Source: Persea americana (Eukaryota > Streptophyta > Magnoliopsida > Laurales > Lauraceae). From it: DNA of 64,000 bases. Under the pieces are notes generated by a model, which saw only the letters and a list, made by a program, of their open reading frames with translations, had not been told where the DNA came from and searched no databases. Below are positions 22,801 through 33,762 of the stretch, piece by piece; within the stretch, counting starts at the first letter, position 1; the number at the start of each line of letters is the position of its first letter. The position numbers and the translations under genes are program-made. Location: positions 28,641,463 to 28,705,462 of the forward strand of contig CM056820.1 in the NCBI GenBank assembly GCA_029852735.1, given 5' to 3'.

Positions 22801-25800
22801 AGCCTATAATTTGAATAAGGCAACCAAGACAAAAGCATTATGAGATATAAAGAGATCTGAAATAGCACAGGGCGGGGCTATGGTGCAGCATCACTGCACT
22901 GCAGTAAGCTGTAGTAACGATATGCATCCAGTAGCAGTACTACTCGTGTTTGGGACTTCAAAAACACATTCAATCACGTCTAGGCAGCAAAAATTAAGCA
23001 CGAAAGGTCCAAATCATAGCCCATAACTTGGATAAGGCAACCAAAACAACAACATTAGGAGCTATAAAGAGTTCTGAAATAGCATAGGGCGGGGCTACGG
23101 TGCAGCATCGCTGCACTGTAGTAAGGTGAAGCAACAATCTACATCCAGCAGTGGTACTCCACATGTTTGGGACTTCAAAAACACATTCACACAGCTCTAG
23201 ATGCATTTACAACCATATTAAATTTAACTAATTTCCAATAATGCCCCTGAATTCAGCCTTAACTCCTTTGGTATGAGTCGTGAACATAGCCCCACCTTCA
23301 TAGAAACTGAAATGTGGACCCACCTTTTGTGATTGCAAAAATGAGGCCCACTCATTAAGAATTATAACATGGGCCCACCTTTATGAATTGTTGTACATGG
23401 AGCCCACATGGTAATTCATATAAAGGTGTGCCCACATTGTAATTCCAGTGAAGTTGGGTCACATATTTTTATATCTAAAGGCGGGTCCAATATTATAATT
23501 CTTATAAAAGTAGGCCCCATGTTCTAATTTATAAATGGGAGTCTCATTTTGTAATTTTTCTAAAGGCGGGCTCCAGATGCAACAATTCATAAAGGTGGGC
23601 CCATGCTATAATTCTTAAAGGGTGGGCCTCATTTTTGCAATCACAAAAGGTGGGTTCACATTTCAATTTTTATAAAGGTGGGGCCATGTTCACAATTCAT
23701 ATTAAAAGAGTTAAGGCTGAATTCAGGGGCATTATTGGAAATCAGTAAATTTTAATATGGATGTAAATGCATTTAGAGCCATGTGAACGTGTTTTTGAAG
23801 TCACAACATGTATAGTACCACTACTAGACGCAGACCATCTCTGCACCTTACTATAGTGCAGTGACATAGCACCGTAGCCCACCCCCAATAACACATAACA
23901 CATGTGGAAGGTGAGCATTGTCACAAGACTCACAATACAACCATAGGGTTACAAGGTTGAGTTACATTACCTATCAATACACAAGTAATATATTCATTTA
24001 CAAGGAAATGTTCTCCTATGAGCACTTGCAAGTGTAGTCCAGGACTATGGGACCCACTTGTGCCTTTTTATAATCTTTTCATCCCATGATCTAGCATCTA
24101 GCCCAATTTTACATTCATTGCACCTTCACTCACCGTTGGATTAACTCTCAAGAAAATATACAATTAAGATGTTATTAAACTTTAAGGTCATTAAATCAAA
24201 GGCTAGGATAATCTAGTGGGCCTGATTTTCTGGATCCCCCTTGCCCACAAGGAGACCTTTCAATTTTCCCTCCTCTCAGCTGGTAAACTTGCATCTAAGT
24301 GGGCCCCACAAGCTGGACTTCATAATAGCTATATGCAGTCTACTCGTAGGTGAACATTTGCATTCATATACATATACATTCATATATGCACACAAATAAA
24401 CAGAGCTTCTATTTTCAAGGGTTCGGCTAACATAAGGCAATTTTCACTTCATTAGTCTTACCCATACCATGAGATATGATCCCATGAACATGGCTTGGGC
24501 CTTACCCTTGATGTGGCAACAAGGAGCACGGACACCATTGTGGATATATGATAACCACTGGACGACTTAGTCATCATGAACATTTACACTGAAGCCATAT
24601 CCATCTATATTGTATCAGCTTTATAAGTTACTCTTCCCCTCGTCCCTATCTGGATTATGTTTTGTCAGTCGGCTTGATTGCATCGTGTCCGTCACAATGC
24701 TTTGTTGGTCTTTCATCCCCCTATTCTCCTTGCATTTGAAACACGAATTCTTTGTACAAGGGGCTATTTTGTATGAACTAACCATCTCAAGTGGCATTTA
24801 TTGATTTTCTCTTAATCTCTTCCATTAGAGCCACTTGCAGATTTCATCAAATGCCGTCATTCCTAAATCCTAGTACTATCATTTCTTCTTATGCAGAATT
24901 TCCATCTTTACAAATCATGTGTACAGTCATTTTTGCCAATTCGTCACCAAAAAAAATTACATTTTTTTTTAATGATAAAAGATTATACACACCGATACCA
25001 ATGCAAGTCAAACGTCACCACATGTATATTTAACAGCAGTGGCAGTGACTATTGAGGATCACAACACCACTAGCCCCTATCTACTTGTGTGGACCCTGCA
25101 TGATACTATTTGAGATATCCTCCTCAATCCCTTCATGTTCTGCTTAATGATAGCTCATAAATATCAACATCTATCATGTTATGGAACTAAGCAGTTTACA
25201 GTTTAGAGTATTCCACAAATCATCTTTGCACTGTCAAAGACACTAAACATGTACTCCACATACTCAATCTCCATTTGCTAACTTTTGAACTATTTAATCA
25301 AAAGCATTTCTCAATAGCACTAATGAGCAGTAATTAATTTCTAGTTTGACTAATAACCACCATATCAAAAAAAAAAAAGGAAATTCAACCAAAATTTCAA
25401 CCATTGAATTCTTCATAATCAAGCCAAGGACCCAATGGGAACCAATGTGTAGACTAACCAAGGTTATAAGTTTCAGTGTTGGTCTGAAAAGCTTCTAAAA
25501 CACATAGAGCATAAGAAATAATGAAAAAGGCAAAAATGTGCAAAATGAGTTATTTAAGTAGTATCACATCTCAGTTATAGACATTTTTTATTTTGTTGAG
25601 CGCTGACGTGATGCTCATGAGTTCATGTAACTAATAGGAAGGTTCATTAAACAGTCTAAAGGCTTGTAAGCCCTCGATCTACCAACTGTTGAGCTAGAAA
25701 TCAAGATTTCAAGCTCTATGTTTAAGATTTGGACTCGAAAACCTTGAGCAGTCAAAAAGGGCTTTGGGGCCATACGGATCCTTGTGAATTATGTATTTAT

Positions 25801-27041
25801 TGGTAACTTTATACTCTTCCTGTGTTTATTTTCACACTTTCACATCTATACTGGATAAGTCGGACAAGTCACCTGAGACGATTCTTTCCAACTCGTTCAA
25901 TACCAATCTATTCCAGGCGAGTCAAGATAAGTCGCTCTTGACTTTGTCTGAGACCAATCGAACAGGCCCATATACCCTGTAACGGCCAAGGACTCTTTCT
26001 CAAACTGACCGGTACTAAGTTGACTAGAATGAGTCAACCAGATGCCAAACAAAATTTAAAATCACGGCCAACTCCTAGGATACTCAAAAGTATGTCCGCA
26101 AATAGTTCTTACACTTGGTAGTAGTTTGTGCCCTTTGTCCATGTCTTGTATAATCTCAGTATCCATAGGGAATAAATTTCCTCTTCAACTACCAAATTGA
26201 TCACCTCCACACCCTATCAAAGGCCTTTTTCCCAAAAAGTGAAACGCAAATCCCGTGCAATTCTTAAAAGCTCTTATGAAAGAATGGCCCCATTCAGGCT
26301 CCTGGGGATATTGCACAAACATATATGACCCATGTAAACTCTTGAAGGTTCAACCTTTGGTAAATATATAAAAGCAAATGACATTATGGAATGTTTGGCC
26401 AACAATGATGTTAATCAAACAATTACTTTAATTTCTAGAATAGGGACCCCATCCCTCTATAATCACATGATTGCCTACACTTACTTTTCTGGTTCTCATC
26501 CTTTCTTTTGACACCAAAGCTAAGTTATTTATTCTTCTTTTTAAAAGGACAAGCTTAGAAACAGAATCTCCTTTATGCAATATTAGTTCTAAATAAAATC
26601 CTGATATATTATTGGTCTTTCTCCAAACAGGCCATTAACACCAGTGGCAGAACCAGTGATAGTTTCATTTTTTTCAATGCTGACCATTTTTCTCATGATG
26701 CTGCCCTATTCCACTTTTATCTTATCTCAATAGATTTTCCTCAATTTTGCTAGGTAAAAAATTTCTAGCCTTTTTTATACTTCATTGATTCAGCATGTTT
26801 CTTTTCCTCTTTATGAAGTGCGCTTTTTTTTTCCATTCGATCGCTAATAGTTTTGTGCTCTACATATTGAATACTCATGGTATCTTGTCATTGGTATTCT
26901 GTTTTCTAATGAGCCTTCTTTGTTTTCCCGTGTTTGTTTTGGTAGAACCAAACAGAATCAAATTTTGATGCAATGTGTTCATGCGGAGAAAATGAAATAA
27001 GGAGCATATTTAGATTCCAAACACAACCCCCGCCCCACCAC

Positions 27042-27075
<34 letters not shown>

Positions 27076-27801
27076 ACCCCCCCCCACACACACCACACAC
27101 ACACACCCTGCCCCAACAAAAAAAAAAAAAAACACAGCTAACACTGAAAAAACCGAAATTACAACTGACAATGCTGGCATAAAAGAGTAAGAACAAAACA
27201 AAATGACCCACCTATTGTTTCGTTCCCCAAGACTCTCTCAAGTGTCACCACCAAGGAATTTGGAACAGAGAATGCCACATCCCCCGCCTGCAAAAACCCC
27301 AAAATTCATCATCAACATCTTGTTGAAAGAAAAAGGAAAAAATTACACCTTTCTTGAAACCCATTTTCCCATGAATTCCTACGAATCCAATTTCGTGCAA
27401 ACAAACAAACCCCAAGAGAAAATCAACAACACAAACACAATCACCTCAAGATCCTCACTCGCCGCGACATAATGAATCGGCGGATGCCCATGCACCGGCC
27501 TCTCCTTAAGAACCACCTTGCAAGGAGGCAGCCCTTGGCTGTGCATCCAAGACTTCAAATCAGCGACCTCTACTTCTCCATTCCTGACTAATGGGCCAGA
27601 ATTCCCTTCTTCCTTCGGCGACCCGGCGACCAAGGTATCAGCACTGCGGCAAGCAGAGCAGAGATTTCTGCGGCGGATGCGAGAGAAAGGGCTGTTTTGA
27701 TTTCTGGGGTTTTGGAGGAATGCGTGGGAAACCCTGGAAATAGAGGAAGGAGAGCGAATGGAGGAGGAGAAGGGGATGTGGTGCAAGTAAGAAACTTCCA
27801 T
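13808..27801 (-). CDS. PTAC14: PTAC14, SET-domain protein of the plastid transcription complex
   Basis: Eleven minus-strand exons, all with GT/AG borders and matching phase: 27801-27445, 27287-27212, 22445-22240, 22088-22002, 21869-21777, 18983-18829, 18673-18589, 18493-18407, 18327-18208, 14163-14062 and 13975-13808 (TAG). The total is 1,536 nt, or 511 residues; from memory Arabidopsis PTAC14 has about 480. Residues 1 to about 60 are Ser/Arg-rich and lack acidic residues until late, as in a chloroplast transit peptide. The SET region runs from about residue 85 (LKSWMHSQGLPPCKV) to NYGF (about 337-340); a Rubisco-LSMT substrate-binding-like part follows to the end (CPAPYAPLLK). PTAC14 is known as a component of the plastid-encoded RNA polymerase complex needed for plastid transcription. 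Whether it methylates a substrate cannot be told from sequence. No stop or frameshift interrupts the exons, so the gene looks intact. Introns 2, 5 and 9 hold large repeats. Confidence 0.95.
14900..17697 (+). pseudogene. LINE ORF2 remnant (reverse transcriptase and C-terminal domain)
   Basis: This is the decayed coding part of the LINE. The RT core spans about 14900-15760, with several in-frame stops (for example after IHSRPS and in the VD-stop-GFLF segment) and at least one frameshift near 15195. The connection and C-terminal region continues to about 16115, is cut by the hAT MITE and resumes at about 16909. The frame bases continue across the MITE if one TSD copy is removed. It cannot give a functional protein. 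Confidence 0.8.
16126..16900. mobile_element. hAT-type MITE nested in the LINE, 8-bp TSD
   Basis: The 775-bp element starts CAAGGATGAAAATAG and ends in the exact complement. The 8-bp duplication CCCCTATC lies at 16118-16125 and 16901-16908, fitting the hAT superfamily. Subterminal DNA is packed with GCCGCTACG-type words in both directions (16140-16320 and 16830-16880), likely transposase-binding repeats by analogy with hAT elements. A second partial copy of the left end (GGATGAAAATAGCGGCC) starts near 16163. The middle is AT-rich with no ORF of note. Confidence 0.88.
20331..20412. repeat. Dispersed repeat, copy 1 (PTAC14 intron 5)
   Basis: A segment of about 80 bp sharing TCTACCAACT, CTAGAAAT, GATTT, TTAAGAT and CTTGAGCA in the same order with 25677-25760 in intron 2 of the same gene. 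Probably two diverged copies of one unidentified element. Confidence 0.5.
22755..23188. repeat. 217-bp tandem duplication at the fold-back element edge
   Basis: Two head-to-tail units start at 22755 and 22972, both beginning AATCAC.TCTAGGCAGC and ending near ACTTCAAAAACACATTC. The unit includes the GGGCGGGGCTA terminus of the neighbouring fold-back element plus its flank, so the duplication copied the element's left arm. Confidence 0.75.
23087..23886. mobile_element. Fold-back element with arms of about 320 bp in PTAC14 intron 2
   Basis: The sequence is a long imperfect palindrome. The left arm from 23087 (GGGCGGGGCTACGGTGCAGC) is mirrored by the complement of the right arm ending at 23886 (GGGCTACGGTGC). 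Matches continue through AATAATGCCCCTGAATTCAG and TTTTGTGATTGCAAAAATGA to a centre near 23440-23490. The inner arms consist of degenerate 35-45 bp modules built on GGTGGGCC and AATTCTTATAAA. Flanks AATAGCATA and AATAACACA agree at 7 of 9 positions, a possible decayed 9-bp TSD as in Mutator-like elements. There is no coding capacity. A transcript of the intron would fold into a very long hairpin. Confidence 0.75.
25677..25760. repeat. Dispersed repeat, copy 2 (PTAC14 intron 2)
   Basis: Diverged direct copy of the segment at 20331-20412 (TCTACCAACT, CTAGAAAT, TTAAGAT, CTTGAGCAGTCAAA). Element identity unknown. Confidence 0.5.
27044..27108. repeat. Poly-C tract and CA repeat near the PTAC14 exon 2 donor
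   Basis: A run of 32 C (27044-27075), one A, nine more C, then CA-rich sequence to about 27108, followed by a run of A. On the transcribed sense of PTAC14 this is a long G run about 130-170 nt downstream of the exon 2 splice donor. The glycine- and proline-rich ORFs across it are products of the homopolymer, not genes. Confidence 0.95.
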
Positions 27802-28140
27802 GGCTGAGTGTTGTTGCTCTATGAGAGAGAAAGAGGTGTGGGTTTTCTTATTGGGGTTTGGAGGTTTTCATGGTGGTGTGGATTTTGGAGGGACTTTTGG
27901 AGCAGAAGATGGCGAAAGGGTGAGATATTTTCCTTCTGGCGACTGTGTTTGGCTGTAGGAAAGTGAAGCGAATTTGGTGGATAAGGGAGAAGGCAGCACC
28001 AGGAGGAAGCCAGGGATGGGGTCCCTCATTGTATGAATTTAGCAGATAGAGAGACCTTTGGTGCAGCCATTTTTTGATCGATTTGTTAATTGGGTTACAC
28101 CCCATTGAACTTTGGTGCAGCCATTTTTTTCACGAGGAAA
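27802..28140 (-). promoter_or_regulatory. PTAC14 5' leader and proximal promoter region
   Basis: This is the sequence immediately upstream of the PTAC14 ATG on the minus strand. It includes a CT-rich leader (TCTTTCTCTCTC type) next to the start. A 20-bp direct repeat, CTTTGGTGCAGCCATTTTTT, starts near 28052 and again near 28112. No unambiguous TATA box was assigned, and the transcription start is unknown. Confidence 0.4.
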
Positions 28141-31100
28141 AGTGTAAAATGAAATTTATTTTTTTATTATTCTATATAAAATCATTTTTCAACAGATTGG
28201 ACATTAATTTCCACGACACGTAGAAAATATTTTATTAAGATCCAAGTTTTCAAAATACCTGCATGCACGCTTTTTCCCGAAAAAACATCTAATAGTGAAT
28301 TTGCTTTCCCACGCTATAGTAAAATTCAGATTTGATACTATTGTTTTTCTACAAGGAAACACTGAAAAAAATTGAACTGACCTCTCTGCAATTCCAAAAA
28401 ATAAAAATGTTTCCGGGATTAGAAGAAGTGGGGTTGGGGTTGCACTCGGTTTTCTGTGGGATGCAGTGAAGGTTTTCACAGGTTTGATTTTCCATAATGC
28501 TGCACAACTGTACCTTAAAAGGTCAATGGTGATACTCCTCCCTCTCCCACCTAAATAGATTGATTCCATTGCATTGTGAGTTTTCAATTTTTTTATTTTT
28601 TCTTTTACATCTTTTTACGCCATTTTTCTAAATATATATATATATATATGTTGTGTTAAACTATAAAAAAATGAGTAAACATGAAAAGCATTTTTACGAA
28701 ACATTTCATAGAAAGCAATGTTAGGCAAACATCCTTTGATTAATAAATCATTCCAAGCTTTTATGAATACCTCTTTATAAATATTAAAGCAATAGGGGAG
28801 GCGGGTTGTAGAGGGTGCCACGTCAGCAGCAATGAGTCCTCTTTTTTAAAAAAAATATGCACAAAAAACTCACATTATTTTAAGGTGCCACCTCACTTTG
28901 GGTACCCGTTTGTATTAAATATATTTAAAGATTGGACGTATTGGATAAAATCCCAAGCCTTCTCTTAGACCCCTTTTTTTAAGAGTGGGCCCCATTGATG
29001 GAGGGAGGCAAGCCGGTTGGCCGTTGTCTGGTTTCTTAATGGATGCAAATCTATTAGTAGGCCCCATACATTTAACTTATTTATGCATTGGGACCCACTC
29101 ATGGATTATGCATAGATATTAGTTTTTTAGGTTAATATATATCCATAGTGGGTAATCAAACTACGTTTGTACACCAGCTTAATTTCTTTGATAGTTGTTA
29201 CGATGTGATTTGTGTATGCATGAGTTTGAACTATTAGAAACATACTATGATGACTCATATCTATATCCATATACACTCATCCCATGCAATGTACATCTTT
29301 TATGTTATTTTTCTTATCTTACACCTGTTCGCATACTATCAATCATATGTGGGAGCCAACTGTTCCATCACTATAAATCCATATGTCGTGTGTGGGCCAT
29401 TGAGGATGAAATCATTTGATTTACATTTCCTTTCTTCTTATCTTCCCTTTTTTCCTTCTTTGGATGCAAAGCCATCAATGGTTCCCACACGTTAAAAACA
29501 TTTCAAGGGTGGCGCCCACTGATGGATCAAACATGTTGATTTTTTATCCCTTTCTTTTTGTTCTTTTTAGTAGATGTGGATCCATCCGGTTTATTTTCTT
29601 TTCCTTAGATTTTCAATCAGCAAGAAGAATCTTACCACCCCTTATCCTACTTTGTAAATCCGCACAGTTGAAGAAAGAGGATGAACAGTGCATATGAGTG
29701 GAACTTAGAGGTTACTAGTTTTGGCTTTAGAAATCTACCTTTTGGGTCCACAATCGAGATCCAAATTGTTGATCATGTTTAAAAGACCCAAGATGGACGT
29801 GGTCAAATCTCAGTTGTTGAGTCCTCATAGATTTTGAGCTATTTGAAAAAAAAAAAAAAGTCCAGATATTTGGATCACGGCTTTTGGAATTTGTGGGCCC
29901 AATTTGTAAAATTTGAATCATCCAATCTCCTTAGAAGGCTTCTATGGGGTCAAATTTCGTAGTGTTATTTATCATGGCTCATGAGAAAATTGCAAAAAAC
30001 ATATCACCTGTCGAAGGTATTTATTTTCAAATCAACCAACCAACACAAGCGCTGCTACAATGCCAAAATCGTTAACTTAGAGGTTACCGTTTTGTTTTGG
30101 AACCTTACTTTTGGGTCCCACGATGAATATCTGAAACTTTTTTTTTTTGTAAAAATATCCGAGCCGTTAATCATGATGTAAAAGCCCAAAATGACTATTA
30201 TGTCAAATTTCAATTGTTGACCCGTTATAGATTTTGATATATTTGTGAATAAGTCTATATCCAAAAATATCAAAATTTTATTCCTATGCCTCATTTGCAA
30301 TGTCTAAGCTGATCGAATTCTCTAGAGAGCCAATGACAACTATGGGGATCCAAAATTCTTTAACTACCTGGAGGTTTCGACCTGAGAAAAAACTAGGGGC
30401 CCGTTTGGCAAAGTGTCGTCGGGATATTCCTGACTTCTCATGGGAGAGGAATGTGAGAATCGTGTTTGTTAGTACTTGTTAGGTGTTTCTATGTCAAACT
30501 CTTTGGAACGATTTAAAAAATTATGACCCTAAGGAACAAGATCCACGAAACAATACTGTTTCATTTTTAAAAAGATACAACTCGCTAGCACCTGTTTCTA
30601 CTCCAACCTCCCCTGTAAACTCCCCTTTGCATATCATTTGGTACATCTCCCCATGTTCCTGTCTCCTCTCTTTCTGCACTACCCAATCTGTCTTTCCCAC
30701 TTGTAATATCTCTCTCTCACCCCTCCACTGCCCAAAGACCAATGATCCTCTCCAATCCCTCCTGCACTACACATGAAAACCCCCTTCACTCTCTCTCCCT
30801 CCTGCACCGCCCAACGACCAAGGATCCTCTTCTATCTCTCTCATGAACCCCATAGCAACCCCTCGTTCTATCTCTCCATGTTTCTTTTAGTAGTTGGCTT
30901 GATGTATGTTTAATGATAGGTTTTGGGTTTGAGGTTATGCTTTGGCTCTTTCCCTCATTTTGAAGTGGAGAAAAGTTCTTTCCTCGAAAACTATACAAAC
31001 ATAAGGCATGAAAACTAGAATATCATGAAGCTACAAAATCATGATTAAATGGCTTAAGGCATTCCAAATTCTTGCCATTTTATATTGTCAAATGGAACTT

Positions 31101-31368
31101 TTCTAGTTTTAGATTTTAGCATCCTGCAAAGATAAGATATGAAAACTCCAAATGTCGATTTGTAATTACTATAAACTAAACCATGATTAAATTGCTTGTA
31201 GCTAAAAAATCATGTCCAATTTCCGCATTATAGTATTGTGCTTACCTAATATTAGTTGTCTAATTATTCTCTTGGAAAAGTTTTTATATGAATATTCCTA
31301 ATTAATTAAGACTTATATTTTTTTTAATATTTAATATGAATCCATAAATAATTATAACTTATTTAAAA
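28141..31368. other. Intergenic between PTAC14 and the copia element, repeats only
   Basis: AT-rich DNA with a (TA)n run near 28632-28648 and a two-copy direct repeat (29705-30250). At about 30398 a GGGGCCCGTTTGGCA sequence resembles a Tourist-like terminus, but I found no partner end. Short pyrimidine-rich stretches lie at 30580-30880. No conserved protein was recognised. Confidence 0.55.
29705..30250. repeat. Two-copy direct repeat, unit about 150-170 bp
   Basis: Copy 1 (about 29705-29850) and copy 2 (about 30074-30250) share, in order, CTTAGAGGTTAC, TTTTGGGTCC, AATC/AAAATG-type words, GTCAAAT, AATTGTTGA/CAGTTGTTGA and ATAGATTTTGA. The two differ at many sites, so the duplication is old. 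Confidence 0.65.
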
Positions 31369-31521
31369 GGGAGATGCTCTTATGAGAGATATCTCTCACC
31401 TTATATGAAAGATAGGGGTGGAGGCCCTCATTTTTAAGTTGTTGGCATTGGATATGGATGTGAGGGCCCCCACCCAATCTCTTATTTAAGATAAGAGATA
31501 TCTCTCATAGAAGCATCTCCC
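31369..31521. mobile_element. Short palindromic MITE, 9-bp TSD (Mutator-like)
   Basis: The 153-bp element starts GGGAGATGCTCTTATGAGAG, and its complement strand starts GGGAGATGCTTCTATGAGAG. The TSD candidates are TATTTAAAA (31360-31368) and TATTTGAAA (31522-31530), 8 of 9 identical, as in Mutator-type insertions. The inner sequence also pairs (GATATCTCTC, GGGGGTGG-type arms), so the whole element is fold-back. Confidence 0.78.
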
Positions 31522-31696
31522 TATTTGAAACTCAATAGTTCTACCAAATGTGACCTTTTTAATCTCCAATAAAAAAATTGTTATGATGTTGCCAAATAAG
31601 TTCCACATAGCATATTCAGTGCGGAACAATTTAATATAATATTACAAAACAAGTTCTGCGTAGTGCAATCTTAGCACAACCTAGTCTTAGTAAAGT

Positions 31697-31697
<1 letters not shown>

Positions 31698-31730
<33 letters not shown>
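31698..31730. repeat. (GA)n microsatellite
   Basis: GA dinucleotide run of about 15 units, intergenic, just left of the copia element. Confidence 0.92.
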
Positions 31731-31732
<2 letters not shown>

Positions 31733-31922
31733 TAAGTGCAAAAAAGGGGGCAACATCGAAAAAATGAGAGGGTTTTTTATTTCTTTGATCGAGCTATTCC
31801 CACAAATCCCTCCTCACTTGTCTCTCTCCAATCCTCTTTCCCCAATCCCTTTCTCTTTCAGTTGTCTCCCCTCCTTTTTTTAATAGGAAGGGTACAATCT
31901 CTCTCCACTTAGGAGTTGTTCG

Positions 31923-32165
31923 TAAACAAATAGCGTTTGTATTTTTGAATTCTTATTTTCTTACATCTGTATAGTATCATATATATATATATATATATAT
32001 TACAATGGATCAAGTTCTGTTACAAGAGGATAAGTACGATCTGTTGAGCAAAGTTAGCAAACGACCCTTGAGACTTGGTGTGTTATTGGAGACTGGGTCT
32101 TAGTGGTTCCTGTGTGGGCCTGAGTCAACACTAGCCCAGGTGATATTGGAGAGGTACTGTTATCA
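31923..32165 (-). repeat. Copia 3' LTR
   Basis: This is the downstream LTR of the minus-strand copia element (243 bp). It includes a (TA)n run at about 31980-32000. It directly follows the RNase H reading frame, whose last conserved residues (PPSLRGDDN) precede the LTR start TGATAACA, as is usual for this copia group. Confidence 0.9.
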
Positions 32166-32660
32166 TCCCCCCTCAAGCTAGGGGGGCATTCCCGGATGCA
32201 AAGCTTAGATTGTAGATGTTGAAGACGCTTAGATGAAAGCCCTTTGGTGAAGATGTCAGCAATCTGGTCCATGGAGGAAACAAAACGGACATCAAGTTGT
32301 TTACATGCCGCCTTCTCACGAACGAAGTGATAGTAGAGTTCGACGTGCTTGGTTAGCGCATGGAAAATAGGATTGAATGCAAGAGATATGGCGCTCACAT
32401 TGTCACACTAGATGAGTGGGATCTCAGATAATGAGATATGAAGATCACGTAAGAGAAAGCACGGCCAAGTGAGCTCCCAGCGGTGTGGGCCAGGCAACGA
32501 TATTCAACTTCTGTGGATGAGCGGGCCACTGTATTTTGTTTCTTAGCAGACCATGAGATAGGGTTGGGACCCAAAAATACACAATAACTGCTAGTGGATC
32601 GTCGGTCAAATGGTGAGCTAGCCCAATCAGCATCACAGTAAGCATAAAGACCCATTGGGC
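32166..32660 (-). pseudogene. Copia RNase H, sense fragment
   Basis: Minus-strand frames encode copia RNase H: YCDADWASSPFDRRST, SYCVFLGPNPISWSAKKQ, ARSSTEVEYR, then after a frame change near 32400 VELYYHFVREK, DQIADIFTKGLSSKR and LCIRECPPSLRG. The N-terminal end starts at an abrupt junction near 32664 instead of joining an RT. Loss of frame and of the upstream domains makes it non-functional. Confidence 0.85.
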
Positions 32661-32662
32661 CA

Positions 32663-33762
32663 GGCCATCTTGCTATAGATTGCTACCACCGCATGGATCA
32701 TGTGGTTGGTTGCAAATGGGTTTACCGCATCAAACAGAACCCCGATGGATCCATCAATCGCTTCAAAGCGCGCTTGGTCGCCAAAGGATTTCACCAATAG
32801 CCCTGCATCGACTTTGTTGACACCTTTAGTCTTGTGGTGAAACACACCACCATAAGTGTCATCTTGGCATTAGCTATTGCCTATAATTGGCCACTTAGAC
32901 AGTTGGATGTTGAATGTGCCTTCTTACATGGTGATCTTCATGAAGTAGTTTATATGGCTCAACCGCAAGGTTATACGGACCCTGAAAGCCATCCCATGTA
33001 TGTCTTATGCAAAAGTCTATTTATGGACTTCGTCAGGCACCTCGAGCTTGGTATGATAAATTTACCTCTAAATTGTTGGACTTTGACTTTCTACTGTCTG
33101 CCTTGGATCTGTCTCTCTTTATCAAATGTGACAAATGGTAGCATTACTTACCTTCTTTTACATGTGGATGACATCATCATCACAGGCAACAATTCTATTT
33201 TTATTACCTCGTTCATCCACCAGATGGGTCAACATTTCAAGATGAAAGATTTAGGCCTGCTGACATATTTTCTCGACATGGAAGCCCATCGTACCAACAA
33301 TGGGCTTTTCCTTTTCCAAACCAAGTACATCACTGATCTCCTTGTGAAATCTGACATGGTAGGTTGCAAACCCGTTGGCTCTTCCGCATCGAAAAAGAAA
33401 TTAAGCCCATCTAATGGACCTCTCCTTGATGATCCAACACAATTTCGGAGTATTGTGGGTGCCCTTCAACATGTTTCTCTCACCCGCCCAAACATAAGCT
33501 ACGCTGTCAATCAGGTATGTTAATTCATGCATGCACCCAATGTTGTTCATATGACTGCCGCTAAGCGAATCCTTCGGTTCCTCAAAGGTACTCTTACATA
33601 TGGGCTTCATTTTCGTCCTGGCCCATTGCGTCTTTATGCTGACTGTGATGCCGATTGGGCTGGGTCACCATTTGACCGGCGATCCACTATCGGTTATTGT
33701 GTATTTTTGGATCCCAAATATGCATGATCCATGCGGTGGTAGCAATCTATAACAAGATGGCC
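32663..33762 (+). pseudogene. Copia RT plus partial RNase H, inverted within the element
   Basis: On the plus strand, opposite to the rest of the element, are a gag zinc-knuckle tail, then GCKWVYRIKQNPDGSINRFK, LDVECAFLHGDLHEVVYM, LHVDDIIITGN, LTRPNISYAVNQ and the start of RNase H (DCDADWAGSPFDRRSTIGYC). There is a stop after GFH (near 32797) and a frameshift near 33015. The catalytic pair is present as HVDD. The segment is bounded by 40-bp inverted repeats (32663-32702 and 33723-33762, one mismatch) derived from gag. Because the RNase H start occurs here and again in the sense fragment, this is not a plain inversion; a second copy or a template switch must be involved. Confidence 0.85.

Noticed and set aside
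26906..27211. Glycine-rich and proline-rich ORFs over the poly-C tract
   Set aside because: They only translate the C/G homopolymer and the CA repeat, and overlap PTAC14 intron 2; no start context or family.
27518..27700. Plus-strand ORF opposite PTAC14 exon 1
   Set aside because: Antisense shadow of the transit-peptide exon; no independent support.
30397..31535. Large Tourist-like element starting GGGGCCCGTTTGGCA
   Set aside because: No complementary terminus or TWA duplication was found on the right side.
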